DNA from: Acidobacteriota bacterium
GTDB taxonomy: Bacteria; Acidobacteriota; Thermoanaerobaculia; UBA5066
Length of the DNA stretch: 53,074 nt
Direction: 5' to 3'
Assembly (NCBI GenBank): GCA_008363385.1
Contig: RHKY01000033.1
Location: forward strand, 1-53,074
Shown: one piece after another, positions 23,666-31,649 of the stretch
Position numbering within the stretch: position 1 is the stretch's first letter
Layout of the letters: every line of letters begins with the position of its first letter
Notes under the pieces: generated by a model
Seen by the model: only the letters and a program-made list of their open reading frames with translations
Told to the model about the DNA's origin: nothing
The model's database searches: none
Program-made: the position numbers and the translations under genes

Positions 23666-24664
23666 TCACCGCGACCCCGCGATCAGGACGGCCACGCGCT
23701 GGAGGGTCCAGAAGGCCCCGAGCGCGCCGACGGCGTATCCCGGGACCTGCGCGACCGGCCGAGGCCACCGGACCTCGAGGAGGCGGAAAGAGCGCTCGAG
23801 GAGGACGACGAGGACGACGAAGCCGACCTGGCCCAGCTCGACGCCGACGTTGAAGAGGAGGAGGGCGAGAGGGATCTCCGCCTTCGGCAGCCCCATCGAC
23901 GTCAGCCCGCTCGCGAAGCCGAACCCGTGGAGGAGCCCGAAGGCGAAGGCGACCACCCACGGGCGGCGGATCGTGAAGCTCGTCTCGCCGCGCCACTTCC
24001 GGACGACCTCGGGGCCGAGGAAGAGGATCGAGAGGGCGATGGCGGCGTTGAGCGGCGGCAGCGGCGCGCTCGCGTAGCCGAGCGTCGCGATCGCGAGCGT
24101 GACGCTGTGCGCGAGCGTGAACGACGTGACCGTCTTCAGGAGGGCCCACCGCTCGTCCACGATCAGGAGGAGGCCGAGGACGAAGAGGAGGTGGTCGACG
24201 CCGAGGAGGATGTGCTGGACGCCGAGCTGCGCGTAGCCCATTGCGCGCTCCGTGGCGGTGGTCGACGCCCCGAGGGTCACGGAGGGGCTCGCGGGACGGA
24301 GGAGGTGGCTCTCGAGGCGGCCGTCGGCGTGGTGGACGCGGACGAGGACGTCGGTGACCGTCGTCTCGAGCCCCGCGACGGCGATCGTCTTGCCGGCGAG
24401 GCCGCCGTCGCACGTGAGCGTTCCCCTCACGACGACGGCTCCCGGCGAGAGCTGCTGGCGGTCGGGGGTGACGAGCCGGCAGCCCTCGGGGACGACCGGG
24501 ACGATCGAGATCTCGACCTCGCCCCCCGTCGGCTTCTTCCAGAGGAGCCCGTAGCTGCCGGGCTCCGTCTCGCGCAGCTCGAGGAAGCCCGGGCGCACCT
24601 CGTGGGCGCGCGCCGGCGGCGCGAGGAGGGAGATCCCGAGGAGGAGGAGCGCGGTCCTTCTCAA
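23666..24664 (-). CDS. HupE/UreJ family protein with extracytoplasmic domain
   Basis: 332 residues. A signal peptide ends ARAHE, then a soluble extracytoplasmic beta-rich domain of about 130 residues, then about seven membrane segments with GVQHILLGVDHLLFVLGL, SFTLAHSVTLA and FGLLHGFGFASG. The start is TTG 24664, overlapping the previous stop by 4 bases (TTGA). It is the larger HupE class; its extra domain could bind a partner or substrate. Function unproven. Confidence 0.85.
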   Translation of the reverse strand: MRRTALLLLGISLLAPPARAHEVRPGFLELRETEPGSYGLLWKKPTGGEVEISIVPVVPEGCRLVTPDRQQLSPGAVVVRGTLTCDGGLAGKTIAVAGLETTVTDVLVRVHHADGRLESHLLRPASPSVTLGASTTATERAMGYAQLGVQHILLGVDHLLFVLGLLLIVDERWALLKTVTSFTLAHSVTLAIATLGYASAPLPPLNAAIALSILFLGPEVVRKWRGETSFTIRRPWVVAFAFGLLHGFGFASGLTSMGLPKAEIPLALLLFNVGVELGQVGFVVLVVLLERSFRLLEVRWPRPVAQVPGYAVGALGAFWTLQRVAVLIAGSR

Positions 24665-25563
24665 CGAGCGCCCGCTGCCGCCACGCCGGCGGGAGCGCCC
24701 GTCGGGGCGCCGTCCCTCGGCATCTCGATCGAGACCGTGTACTTCGTCAGGAGCTTCTCGTAGAGCGCCCGGATCTCCCGGGTCCTCCTCTCGGCGAGGA
24801 CCTCGCGCGCGACCATCGGCCGGACGAGCGCGAGGTCCGGCGTTGGAGCCGCGGCCCTCTCGCGGACGAGGACGAGATGGAGGCCGTAGGTCGACTCCAC
24901 CGGTCCCTGCCAGCGGCCCGGCGGGAGCTCCGCGACCGACTTCGCGAAGCCCTCCCCGAACGTCCTCGCCACCTCCTCGTCAGGCCCGGGGGGGAGCTCC
25001 TCGGGGAGGAGCGTCGGGTCGCCCAGCCCGTCCGTCGGGGCGTCGGGGCCCAGGGCCCGCAGCTTCGCGAGGATCGCCTCCGCGTCGGGGCGGGCCCTCT
25101 CGCCGCGGCGCGACGGGCTCACGAAGACCTGGCGGAGGGCGACGCGGGCCTCGCCCCCGAAGGCTCGCGGGTGAGCGGCGAGCCAGGCCCGCACCTCCTC
25201 GTCCGTCGGCGGCGCCTGCGCGGAGGCGTCCTCGACGAGGAACTCGACCTTCTGCCGGAGGCGCCTCCGGATCACCGTGTCGTCCCGGTCGAGCCCGGCC
25301 GCCATCGCCTCGCGGACGGCGATCTCCTCCCGGACGTGGTCGTCGACGAGCTCCTTCAGCTCGGCCGCCGAGGGCGGGCGCTGCCAGACCTTCGAGAAGC
25401 CGGCGGCGAGGTGGCGGACCTGACCGGGCGTGACGACGATCCTCGTGGACGTCGGGCCGCCCGATCCGCCTCGCCACTCGAACCAGGCGAAGAGGAGCCC
25501 CCCGAGGACCAGGAAGTGGACGAGGGGCTCCCGGAGGAATCGCTTCAGGCCGCGGTCCGTCAG
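24661..25563 (-). CDS. membrane-anchored parvulin-like (PpiC/SurA-type) protein
   Basis: About 300 residues. An N-terminal membrane anchor (LVHFLVLGGLLFAWFEW), a helical SurA/PpiC-like region (about 40-140) and a parvulin-like domain with a degenerate core ending in STYGLHLVLVRE. It may act as a folding factor outside the inner membrane. No ATG, GTG or TTG precedes the anchor; the best start is CTG 25563, which overlaps the DUF3604 stop as CTGA. There is no Shine-Dalgarno sequence, so translational coupling is likely. Its presence between an exported enzyme and HupE genes suggests it helps one of them fold. Confidence 0.75.
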   Translation of the reverse strand: MTDRGLKRFLREPLVHFLVLGGLLFAWFEWRGGSGGPTSTRIVVTPGQVRHLAAGFSKVWQRPPSAAELKELVDDHVREEIAVREAMAAGLDRDDTVIRRRLRQKVEFLVEDASAQAPPTDEEVRAWLAAHPRAFGGEARVALRQVFVSPSRRGERARPDAEAILAKLRALGPDAPTDGLGDPTLLPEELPPGPDEEVARTFGEGFAKSVAELPPGRWQGPVESTYGLHLVLVRERAAAPTPDLALVRPMVAREVLAERRTREIRALYEKLLTKYTVSIEMPRDGAPTGAPAGVAAAGAR

Positions 25564-27494
25564 TTCGGCGTGTACCAGATCGGCGACGTGTAGGCGCGCT
25601 CGGCGACCGTCATCCTCGTCCCCGGCAGCGGCTTCGTGCCGAACCGCTTCGCGTCGTAGGCCGTCCAGCGAGGAGTCGGGATCTCGACGACGCGCAGGTA
25701 GTAGAAGGCGCGCTGGGTCGGGTCGAACGACGGGTCCTTCCAGACCACGAGGAGCTCGGGGGCGCCGATCGTGTTCGTGAACGTGGCGTTCTCGACGTCG
25801 ACCGTGCTCCCGACCGAGGGGACCTTCCCGGTCTTCGGGTCGGGCTTGCGGTCGCCCGACCAGGCGACGTCGTAGACCTTCTCGTGGAGCTCGCCCTTCG
25901 CGTCGAGCCACCCCTTGACGACCTGAGCGCGGTCGAGGTTCGCGCCGATCGGGTCCTTCATCGCGCCGACGAGGAAGGTCGGGACCTTCCCCTTCGGGGC
26001 GCCCTTCAGGTCGCCGCCCATCGGGACGCCCTTGGCGTAGCCGACGCGCGCCGGCGTCCGGTCGTAGGCGTCCTTCGCCTCGAAGTCCCAGCCGCCGAAG
26101 AACCGGACGATCATCCGCGAGCCGGTCGTGGCGTACGTCTCGCGCCGCTGCATGGCGTCCCAGATCGACTCGCGGGTGTTCTCCTTCGCCCAGACCGCGG
26201 CGTAGCCCGACGCGGAGACCTCCCAGTCCATGATCACCGCGCCGGTCTTCGCGCTCTTGACGAACGTCTCGAGCATCCGCTTCGGCCCCGGCTCCTGGGG
26301 CGTCGTCTTGCCGAAGAAGTTCTCCTCCTCCATCGCCGCGAGGCCCGTGTGCGCGTCGCTCGACCCGACCATCCCGAACTTGTACGGGTTGACGCCGAGG
26401 GCCTGCTCGAGCTTCAGCCCGTTCTTCAGCGCCGAGCGGGCGTACTCGAGCTCGAGCATCGACTTCGTCTTGGCCTCGCTCAGGTCGAGGTTCCCCTTGT
26501 CCCAGATCTCGAAGTCGGCGAACTCGTCGTTCGGCGAGAGGTACGGGTGCGCCTCGCCGGTCCCCTTCGTCTGCGTCGCCTCGTAGAGACGTTCCCACCT
26601 CGCCCGCGTCTCGACGTACTCCCGGTCGATCTTCTTCCCGAAGGCCTCGACGATCGGGAACATCCGCCCGTTGCTCAGGTTGCCGTTGTGCGCGATGGCC
26701 AGGACGCTCCCGCCCGTCTTCTTCTCGTACGCGTCCATCCACTTCCAGAGCTCGACGGGGTCGTCGCTCCCGTACGGCGGGTAGACGGTGAACGGCTCGA
26801 CCTGGCTCGCCTTGTCGCCGCTGTCCCGGAAGATCACGTTCCGGTGGAGGTTGTTCCCGCCGGTGTTCGAGGTCCACTCGAACCCGATGAACGCGGTGAA
26901 GCGCCCCGGCTCGTTGTACTTCTCGGCCGCGGCGATCGTCTGCTGCCAGGCCCCCTTGTAGGCGCGCGTCCCGGGGAAGTACATGATCTCCTTCGGGAAG
27001 GTGCCCTGCGAGAAGCTCACGATGATGTCGAGCGCCGCCTCGGCTCCCTGACCCGACTTGATCTTCTCGTACCACTCGCGCCCCTTCGGGTTCGCCAGGA
27101 TCTCGGGCTTCCCCGCGAAGAGGTCGGGGAAGAAGCCCATGTTGTCGGAGTGGTCGGCGACGACCAGGAAGTCGAGCGGGCGGGAGAGCTTCACCGGCTG
27201 CCCGCTGGACGCCTGGATCTCCTCGCCGCGGGCGAGCCGATAGGCGTCAACGGGCCCGATCTTGGCGCCGAACGCCCCCGCGTCCATCGAGAACGCCGTG
27301 TGGAGGTGCGTGTCGCCGAAGAGGGGCCGCGTGGGGTAGTCACGCCCGGCGTAGGGCGAGTAGGGGGTGGTCTTCGAGAAGCCGCGCTCGACGGCCGCGG
27401 GGTCGTGCTCGCCCGCGTCCTGCGCGAGAAGGGGCCGACCGACGAGCACCAGCCCCAGGGCCAGGCCGACCGCGAGATTCCAGCGCAGACGCAT
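25560..27494 (-). CDS. DUF3604 protein, exported PHP-like metal-dependent enzyme
   Basis: 644 residues. A signal peptide (about 1-25, ending LLAQD) and a DUF3604 body whose motifs match a PHP phosphoesterase metal centre: FGDTHLHTAFSMD, VVADHSDNMG, IAHNGNLS and GSSDAHTG. A hydrolase, perhaps phosphoesterase-like, in the periplasm is the best inference; no substrate is known for the family. It is richer in Lys than its neighbours. It is the first gene of a five-gene operon. ATG 27494 is preferred over ATG 27515 because GGGAG lies 6 bases upstream and the signal peptide begins there. Confidence 0.88.
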   Translation of the reverse strand: MRLRWNLAVGLALGLVLVGRPLLAQDAGEHDPAAVERGFSKTTPYSPYAGRDYPTRPLFGDTHLHTAFSMDAGAFGAKIGPVDAYRLARGEEIQASSGQPVKLSRPLDFLVVADHSDNMGFFPDLFAGKPEILANPKGREWYEKIKSGQGAEAALDIIVSFSQGTFPKEIMYFPGTRAYKGAWQQTIAAAEKYNEPGRFTAFIGFEWTSNTGGNNLHRNVIFRDSGDKASQVEPFTVYPPYGSDDPVELWKWMDAYEKKTGGSVLAIAHNGNLSNGRMFPIVEAFGKKIDREYVETRARWERLYEATQTKGTGEAHPYLSPNDEFADFEIWDKGNLDLSEAKTKSMLELEYARSALKNGLKLEQALGVNPYKFGMVGSSDAHTGLAAMEEENFFGKTTPQEPGPKRMLETFVKSAKTGAVIMDWEVSASGYAAVWAKENTRESIWDAMQRRETYATTGSRMIVRFFGGWDFEAKDAYDRTPARVGYAKGVPMGGDLKGAPKGKVPTFLVGAMKDPIGANLDRAQVVKGWLDAKGELHEKVYDVAWSGDRKPDPKTGKVPSVGSTVDVENATFTNTIGAPELLVVWKDPSFDPTQRAFYYLRVVEIPTPRWTAYDAKRFGTKPLPGTRMTVAERAYTSPIWYTPN

Positions 27495-27512
27495 CGAGTT
27501 CTCCCCCCCCGT

Positions 27513-27534
27513 CATCGGCGGTGAGCCGCCGATG
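27513..27534 (-). promoter_or_regulatory. perfect 9-bp hairpin in the DUF3604 operon leader
   Basis: CATCGGCGG (27513-27521), loop 27522-27525 and CCGCCGATG (27526-27534) form a perfect stem. It lies between the predicted RNA start (about 27537) and ATG 27494, so it would be the 5' end of the mRNA or an operator. Confidence 0.55.
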
Positions 27535-27543
27535 GCTCGGCGG

Positions 27544-27549
27544 ATTGTA
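27544..27549 (-). promoter_or_regulatory. -10-like TACAAT for the DUF3604 operon
   Basis: TACAAT on the minus strand lies 49 bases before ATG 27494. It is the only strong hexamer in the 104-base gap 27495-27598. Confidence 0.45.
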
Positions 27550-27598
27550 GGGCGTCCGGCGCCGGGCCGATCGGCGGTCCGGGGGCGGCGTCGGCGGG

Positions 27599-28030
27599 CT
27601 ACTCGTTCCCCGGCGCGGGGATGATCATCGTCTTCTCCTCCGCCCCGTCCTTCGGCTTGCCGGGGGGCGGCGGGGGAGGAGGCGGCGCGGGACGGCCGGT
27701 CGGGATCGCCGCCGTCACCGAGGTCTTCTCACCGGGGGCGTAGCGCGACGCGGGCTCGACCGGGGCCGGCGGGGCGACCGCGGTGGAGAAGGGAGACGCG
27801 GGCGGCGTCAGCGGCGGGGCCGGGGGGCCCGTCGGGACGACAGGGCGGTGAAGGACGCCGGAGGCGTCCGGGCCCCGCCGCTCCTGGGCCGCCCGCTTCA
27901 GCAGGAAGACCCGGTCCTCGTCCAGGAAGCCGTTGTACGAGTACTCGCCCCGGGCAGCCAGGAGGTCGACGGCGTCCAGGGTCGAGATCCCCAGCTCGCT
28001 CGCGGCCTCGGCGATCCACTTGACGGTCAT
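27599..28030 (-). CDS. small protein, IF2_N-like domain and Pro-rich tail
   Basis: 143 residues. Residues 1-50 (WIAEAASELGISTLDAVDLL...) resemble the small helical IF2_N domain of translation factor IF-2. The remainder is disordered, rich in Pro and Ala, and contains two similar acidic-Lys-Thr motifs, GEKTSVTAAI and EEKTMIIPAP, like sites bound by FHA domains after Thr phosphorylation. It is transcribed after the coiled-coil gene (23 bases apart) and has a good GGAGGG site. I do not recognise a named family. Confidence 0.65.
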   Translation of the reverse strand: MTVKWIAEAASELGISTLDAVDLLAARGEYSYNGFLDEDRVFLLKRAAQERRGPDASGVLHRPVVPTGPPAPPLTPPASPFSTAVAPPAPVEPASRYAPGEKTSVTAAIPTGRPAPPPPPPPPGKPKDGAEEKTMIIPAPGNE

Positions 28031-28053
28031 CGATCCCTCCCGGCCCCGCCCGC

Positions 28054-28962
28054 TCAGGCCCTGGCCGGGAAGACCGCCTGGGCGATCTCCGGCTCGACGT
28101 AGATCCCGATCAGCTCGCACTTCACCGCCGCGGCGGAGGCCGCCTTGCGGAGGCCCTCCTCCACGGAGAAGAGGAGGTCGATGGCCGTCGCCTCGGGCGA
28201 GCGCCCCTCGCAGTCGACCTCGTAGACGAGGGCGCCGTCGCGCCGCGAAGGCTTCGGGGCCCCGGCGCCGAGGCGCTCGACGACCGAGGCGTGCGCCCCG
28301 TAGAGGAGCGTCGCCGCCAGGTCCGTCGGGTCCGACGGCTCCGACTCGTCCGGCAGGCCGACGGCGACGACGGCGCGGGGGTTCGCCCCCTCGATCCCCG
28401 AGTAGGTCACCATCGCCTTCAGGACGCTGTCCGGCGACGGCGGCGGCGCCACGAGCGGCCCGATCTTGGCGAGGAGGTCGGTCCGCTCCTTCAGGAGCGC
28501 GCGGCGTGCGGCGTCCGGGATCGGCTGCGAGGCGTCCTTCAGGAACGTCTCGATCTGGAAGTAGTTGTCCATCATCCGCCCGGTGTCGGCCTGCGCGAGG
28601 AGCCGCGTGCGCTCGGCGTGGAACTCGGCCCTCAGCGAGCGGAAGTCCCGCGCGACGCGGCCGTTCTCGCGGCGGTCCGACTCGAGGGCGGCCTTCACCG
28701 CGGCCACCTTCCTCTCGTGCTCCTCGCGGTCGGCCTCCTCGCGGCGCTGCTCCAGCTCGAGGATCTCCTGCTCCACGCGGACGAGGTCCTCGGCGAGGCG
28801 GCCGAGGCCCTCCTCGAGCATGTTGATCTCGTCCCGCTTCCGCTTGGCCTCGGCGGTCAGCTCCTCGACCCGAAGCCGGCGCTGGACCGCCTCCTGCCGG
28901 AGCGCCTGGTGGGCGGCCCGTCGGTCGGCGTCGATCCGGAAGAAGTCCTTCAGAAGGCCCAT
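28054..28962 (-). CDS. coiled-coil protein of unknown function
   Basis: 302 residues, soluble, no signal peptide. A long charged coiled coil spans about residues 20-125, followed by a mixed alpha/beta region whose end (VYEVDCEGRSPEATAIDLLFSVEEGLRKA ... LIGIYVEPEIAQAVF, given in part) may be a small folded domain. It is the first gene of a two-gene unit with the IF2_N-like protein. TATAGA (29005-29010) and a GGAGGAA ribosome binding site precede ATG 28962. Function not recognised. Confidence 0.65.
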   Translation of the reverse strand: MGLLKDFFRIDADRRAAHQALRQEAVQRRLRVEELTAEAKRKRDEINMLEEGLGRLAEDLVRVEQEILELEQRREEADREEHERKVAAVKAALESDRRENGRVARDFRSLRAEFHAERTRLLAQADTGRMMDNYFQIETFLKDASQPIPDAARRALLKERTDLLAKIGPLVAPPPSPDSVLKAMVTYSGIEGANPRAVVAVGLPDESEPSDPTDLAATLLYGAHASVVERLGAGAPKPSRRDGALVYEVDCEGRSPEATAIDLLFSVEEGLRKAASAAAVKCELIGIYVEPEIAQAVFPARA

Positions 28963-29004
28963 CGTTCCTCCCTGGCCGTGTCCGGTCTGAGTGCCGGGTC
29001 GAAG

Positions 29005-29010
29005 TCTATA
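29005..29010 (-). promoter_or_regulatory. -10-like TATAGA for the coiled-coil operon
   Basis: TATAGA on the minus strand lies 42 bases before ATG 28962; a GGAGGAA ribosome binding site sits just before the start. Confidence 0.4.
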
Positions 29011-29617
29011 CCGCCGCGTGGACCGCCACGTGAGGCCCCGGTCCGCCGGAGAGGGCTTCCGCCTCGACCCGGAGGAGCTCCGCCAGCCGCGCGGCGGTCG
29101 CCTCCTGCCCCGCGTGCGCGACCGCCAGCTCGAGGTAGGCCGGCCCGTGCCGGGCCTCGGCCTCGGCCAGCTCGCGGTAGAGCCGGGCCAGGCGCGCGTC
29201 CGGGAGCCTGCCGGCGAGGGCCAGGAACCGCTCGTGGCTCCGGGCCTCGACGAGCGCGGCCACGAGGAGGAGGTCGAGGCCTCGGGCCGGCTCCGCGCCG
29301 CTCCGGCAGGCTCTCCTGAGGGCGGAGACGTACGGGTTCTTCCGCCTCGCCGGAAGCGCGGCGCCGAGGCGCCGGGCCTCGCGCGAGGCCTTCCGGAAGT
29401 GGCGAAGCTCCTCGGCGGCGAGCGCCGACAGGACGTCGACGAGGCGCGGGCTCGACGGGTAGAGGCCCACGAGCGACAGCGCGAAGACCGCGGCCTGCAG
29501 CTCGCAGACCGCGTGGTCGGCCACGAGCGCCGGCAGGTCGCCGAGGCACCGCTCGACCCACGACTCGGGGGTCCGCGTGAGGAGGACGACGTCGGGGGTC
29601 GCGGGGACGGCCTTCAT
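29006..29617 (-). CDS. miaE: MiaE-like diiron tRNA hydroxylase
   Basis: 203 residues of the ferritin-like MiaE family, which hydroxylates ms2i6A37 of tRNA using a diiron centre. The iron-ligand pattern is present: ADHAVCELQAAVFAL, AAEELRHF, ALVEARSHERF and AEAEARHGPAYLEL. Length is near that of known MiaE. It has a GAGGT site 5 bases before ATG 29617. No miaA or miaB gene is in the window. Membership of the family is clear; identity of the substrate base is by family inference. Confidence 0.8.
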   Translation of the reverse strand: MKAVPATPDVVLLTRTPESWVERCLGDLPALVADHAVCELQAAVFALSLVGLYPSSPRLVDVLSALAAEELRHFRKASREARRLGAALPARRKNPYVSALRRACRSGAEPARGLDLLLVAALVEARSHERFLALAGRLPDARLARLYRELAEAEARHGPAYLELAVAHAGQEATAARLAELLRVEAEALSGGPGPHVAVHAAV

Positions 29618-29684
29618 CGCCGACCTCGATCATCGCCGCGCCGGCCCCGCCGCGGAAGGGCTCGCCAGGGGGCCGGAACGCCGC

Positions 29685-30545
29685 TCACCGGACCGGCCCC
29701 GGCCCGGAGACGAAGCAGGGCGAGAACCAGCTCGCCAGCCAGAGGTCGTGGACGCCACGGGTGCCCGTGTTCGCCTCGTAGACGCGCTCGTCCAGGAGCA
29801 GCGCGACGTGGCCGACCCGGGAGGCGGTCTCGGCGCGGGCCAGGTGGTAGAGGCGGCCTCGCCGCGCGTGCCGGCGGACCTCGCCGGCGCTGGCGAAGAC
29901 CCGGGGGACGGCCTTCTCGTTCACGACCTTCGTCGCGAGGGCGTACCCGTGCCTCCTCTGGGCCCAGGCGGGGTCGTCCGTCCCCTCGACCGTGTCGACG
30001 AACCCCCGATAGTGGCAGTTCCCGTGGCCCCAGACGGCCATCATCAGGTTGGCGTACGTCACGCAGCTGAAGGTGAGCCGCGTGGGGGAGTGGACACCCG
30101 TCTCGGTCCGGTACGTGGCCACCGCGTACGGCGTCTGGAAAGCGGGCGTGTCCCGGTGGACCGCCGAGATCTTGGAGCCGCGCCCGTAGGGCTTCCCTCG
30201 CAGCCGTTCGTGCAGCCACTCGAAGCCCGGCCGGCCCGGGCGGTCCGGCAGCTCGATCAACCACCCGGCGCGCAGGCCCAGCGCCGCCAGGAAGCCGTAG
30301 TCCCACGGGTCGACGCCAACCTTCGTCGAAGGGCCGCCGTGCTCGAGGTTCGCGAGCTTCTCGTGCCACCCCAGGTCCTTCTGGGCCCGGAGGAGGGCCT
30401 CGCGCAGGGAGGGATTCCACTCGTCCGCCGCGGACGCGGGCGGAAACCCGGCGTCCGCCAGGAGGCGCCGCAGGACCCGGAGGTCCGGAGGCTTGTTGTC
30501 CTCGTCGTCTCCGATCGGGCCGTCCAGGAAGAGCCGCGTCGCCAT
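29685..30545 (-). CDS. putative NlpC/papain-like protein with PG-binding-like N-terminus
   Basis: 286 residues, no signal peptide. Residues 5-60 resemble a peptidoglycan-binding_1 fold (GPIGDDE...LRVLRRLLADAGF...LREALLRAQKDLGW). The C-terminal half has SPTRLTFSCVTYANLMM with Cys161 and RVGHVALLLDERVYEANTG with His246 and Asn259, the order and spacing of an NlpC/P60-type Cys-His-polar triad. It could cut peptidoglycan if delivered, or act on a cytoplasmic amide. The assignment is my inference from motif layout. ATG 30545 is preceded by GGAGGGG. Confidence 0.5.
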   Translation of the reverse strand: MATRLFLDGPIGDDEDNKPPDLRVLRRLLADAGFPPASAADEWNPSLREALLRAQKDLGWHEKLANLEHGGPSTKVGVDPWDYGFLAALGLRAGWLIELPDRPGRPGFEWLHERLRGKPYGRGSKISAVHRDTPAFQTPYAVATYRTETGVHSPTRLTFSCVTYANLMMAVWGHGNCHYRGFVDTVEGTDDPAWAQRRHGYALATKVVNEKAVPRVFASAGEVRRHARRGRLYHLARAETASRVGHVALLLDERVYEANTGTRGVHDLWLASWFSPCFVSGPGPVR

Positions 30546-30659
30546 CGGCCACCCCTCCGTCGAGAGCGGCGGGACGGGAAGCCTCCGGGGGGAAGCGGGG
30601 CGTCCTCCGCGTCGCCGCCGCGCTAGCCTGCGGATCGCGAACGACTCGCTGGCCTCATC
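30546..30659. other. 114-base intergenic gap, nothing assigned
   Basis: It follows the nucleotidyltransferase stop on the minus strand. I see only the GGAGGGG site next to ATG 30545 and no clear promoter, repeat or RNA structure. Confidence 0.4.
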
Positions 30660-31223
30660 CTATCGCCGAAACCCGCCGGCGGGTACGGCCCCGGGCCCCG
30701 GCGCCGCCGCCGCGAAGTCCGCGTCGACCGCCACCCGCAGCTCCGCCTTCCGGTCGTCTCCGACCGGGGTGGACCGGAGCCTTTCCAGCAGGGTCTCGTG
30801 GGAGACGAGCCGGTGGCGGATCGCCGCCCGGACGTACTCACGGTCCTTCTCGCGAGCCGCGACGTACTTCGAGACCACCAGGTCGTGAGGCTCCAGGCAG
30901 AGCCCGACTCCGGCCGTCGTCTCGACGCGGACCAGGCGCGCTTCCCAGCCCTCCGGCAGGACCGCGGTCCGAGGACCGACTCCCTGGGCGTAGTAGCCGA
31001 AAGCCTCGTGGAAGGGGGAGAGCTCCCCGATCGAGCCGTCGACGAGGTCGGCCCGGTCCGGCTGGTTCCGGGGGTACAGGTCGACGTCGGCGGAGAGGCA
31101 GAGCTCCTCGGGCGCGTCCGGGAAGCTCCCGAGGATCGCCTGGCTCCCGATGACGACGATCTCGGGGTCCTCCGCGATCGTCGCGGCGGCGCGGATGACG
31201 TGCTCGAGCTGCCGGCGGTTCAC
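30660..31223 (-). CDS. nucleotidyltransferase-fold protein, possible toxin
   Basis: 187 residues of the DUF6036-like nucleotidyltransferase class. VVIGSQAILGSF is the GS motif and LSADVDLYP supplies the paired metal-binding aspartates; EPHDLVVSKYVAAREKD is the third conserved block. Such proteins transfer nucleotides to RNA or protein and often form toxin-antitoxin pairs. Its GTG start overlaps the upstream small gene by 4 bases (GTGA). Which of the pair is toxic is not known from sequence. Confidence 0.75.
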   Translation of the reverse strand: MNRRQLEHVIRAAATIAEDPEIVVIGSQAILGSFPDAPEELCLSADVDLYPRNQPDRADLVDGSIGELSPFHEAFGYYAQGVGPRTAVLPEGWEARLVRVETTAGVGLCLEPHDLVVSKYVAAREKDREYVRAAIRHRLVSHETLLERLRSTPVGDDRKAELRVAVDADFAAAAPGPGAVPAGGFRR

Positions 31224-31597
31224 CGCCGTTCCTCCGGGGGCGCGAGGCCGCCCTCCGCCCGCGCGCGGCGAAGGACGGTCCAGCGCTCCCTCGGGCCGAG
31301 GACCCCCGCGAACGGAGAGCACTGGCGGAGCGCCCGGGCCCTGGGCCCGGGGTCGCACAGGAGGGACGCGATCTCGGAGACGGGACGGTCCAGCTCCTCG
31401 AGCCAGACGGCCGCCCAGCCGCGAGCGGCGGAATCGTCGGCCAGCCAGCCGCGAACCCGCTCCCGGGCACGCGCGACGACCGCCGGGTCCTCGACGAGGC
31501 GCCGCGCCACCTCGCGGTGCAGGGCCAGGCTCCTCTCCTCGGCGCGGCCGTGCAGCCCGTCCCCGCTCCCGTCCGTTCCGGCGTCGCCGCTCCGCAT
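31220..31597 (-). CDS. small partner protein, possible antitoxin
   Basis: About 125 residues from ATG 31597 (ATG 31621 is also in frame; TATCAG ends 9 bases before the shorter start). It is helical and charged (LHREVARRLVEDP, AAVWLEELDRP) with a conserved-looking end RALRQCSPFAGVLGPRERW. I recall similar proteins upstream of nucleotidyltransferase genes; that is recall, not a search. Gene order and the GTGA overlap support a two-component module. Confidence 0.65.
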   Translation of the reverse strand: MRSGDAGTDGSGDGLHGRAEERSLALHREVARRLVEDPAVVARARERVRGWLADDSAARGWAAVWLEELDRPVSEIASLLCDPGPRARALRQCSPFAGVLGPRERWTVLRRARAEGGLAPPEERR

Positions 31598-31649
31598 CGA
31601 CGCAGTCTGATACGGAACCATCGGTCAAGTCGAGCGGGCGAACCCGGAC

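Noticed and set aside
22435-27494. Hydrogenase or urease nickel system
   Set aside because: HupE/UreJ proteins are present, but no hyp, hup structural, ure or nik genes are in the window.
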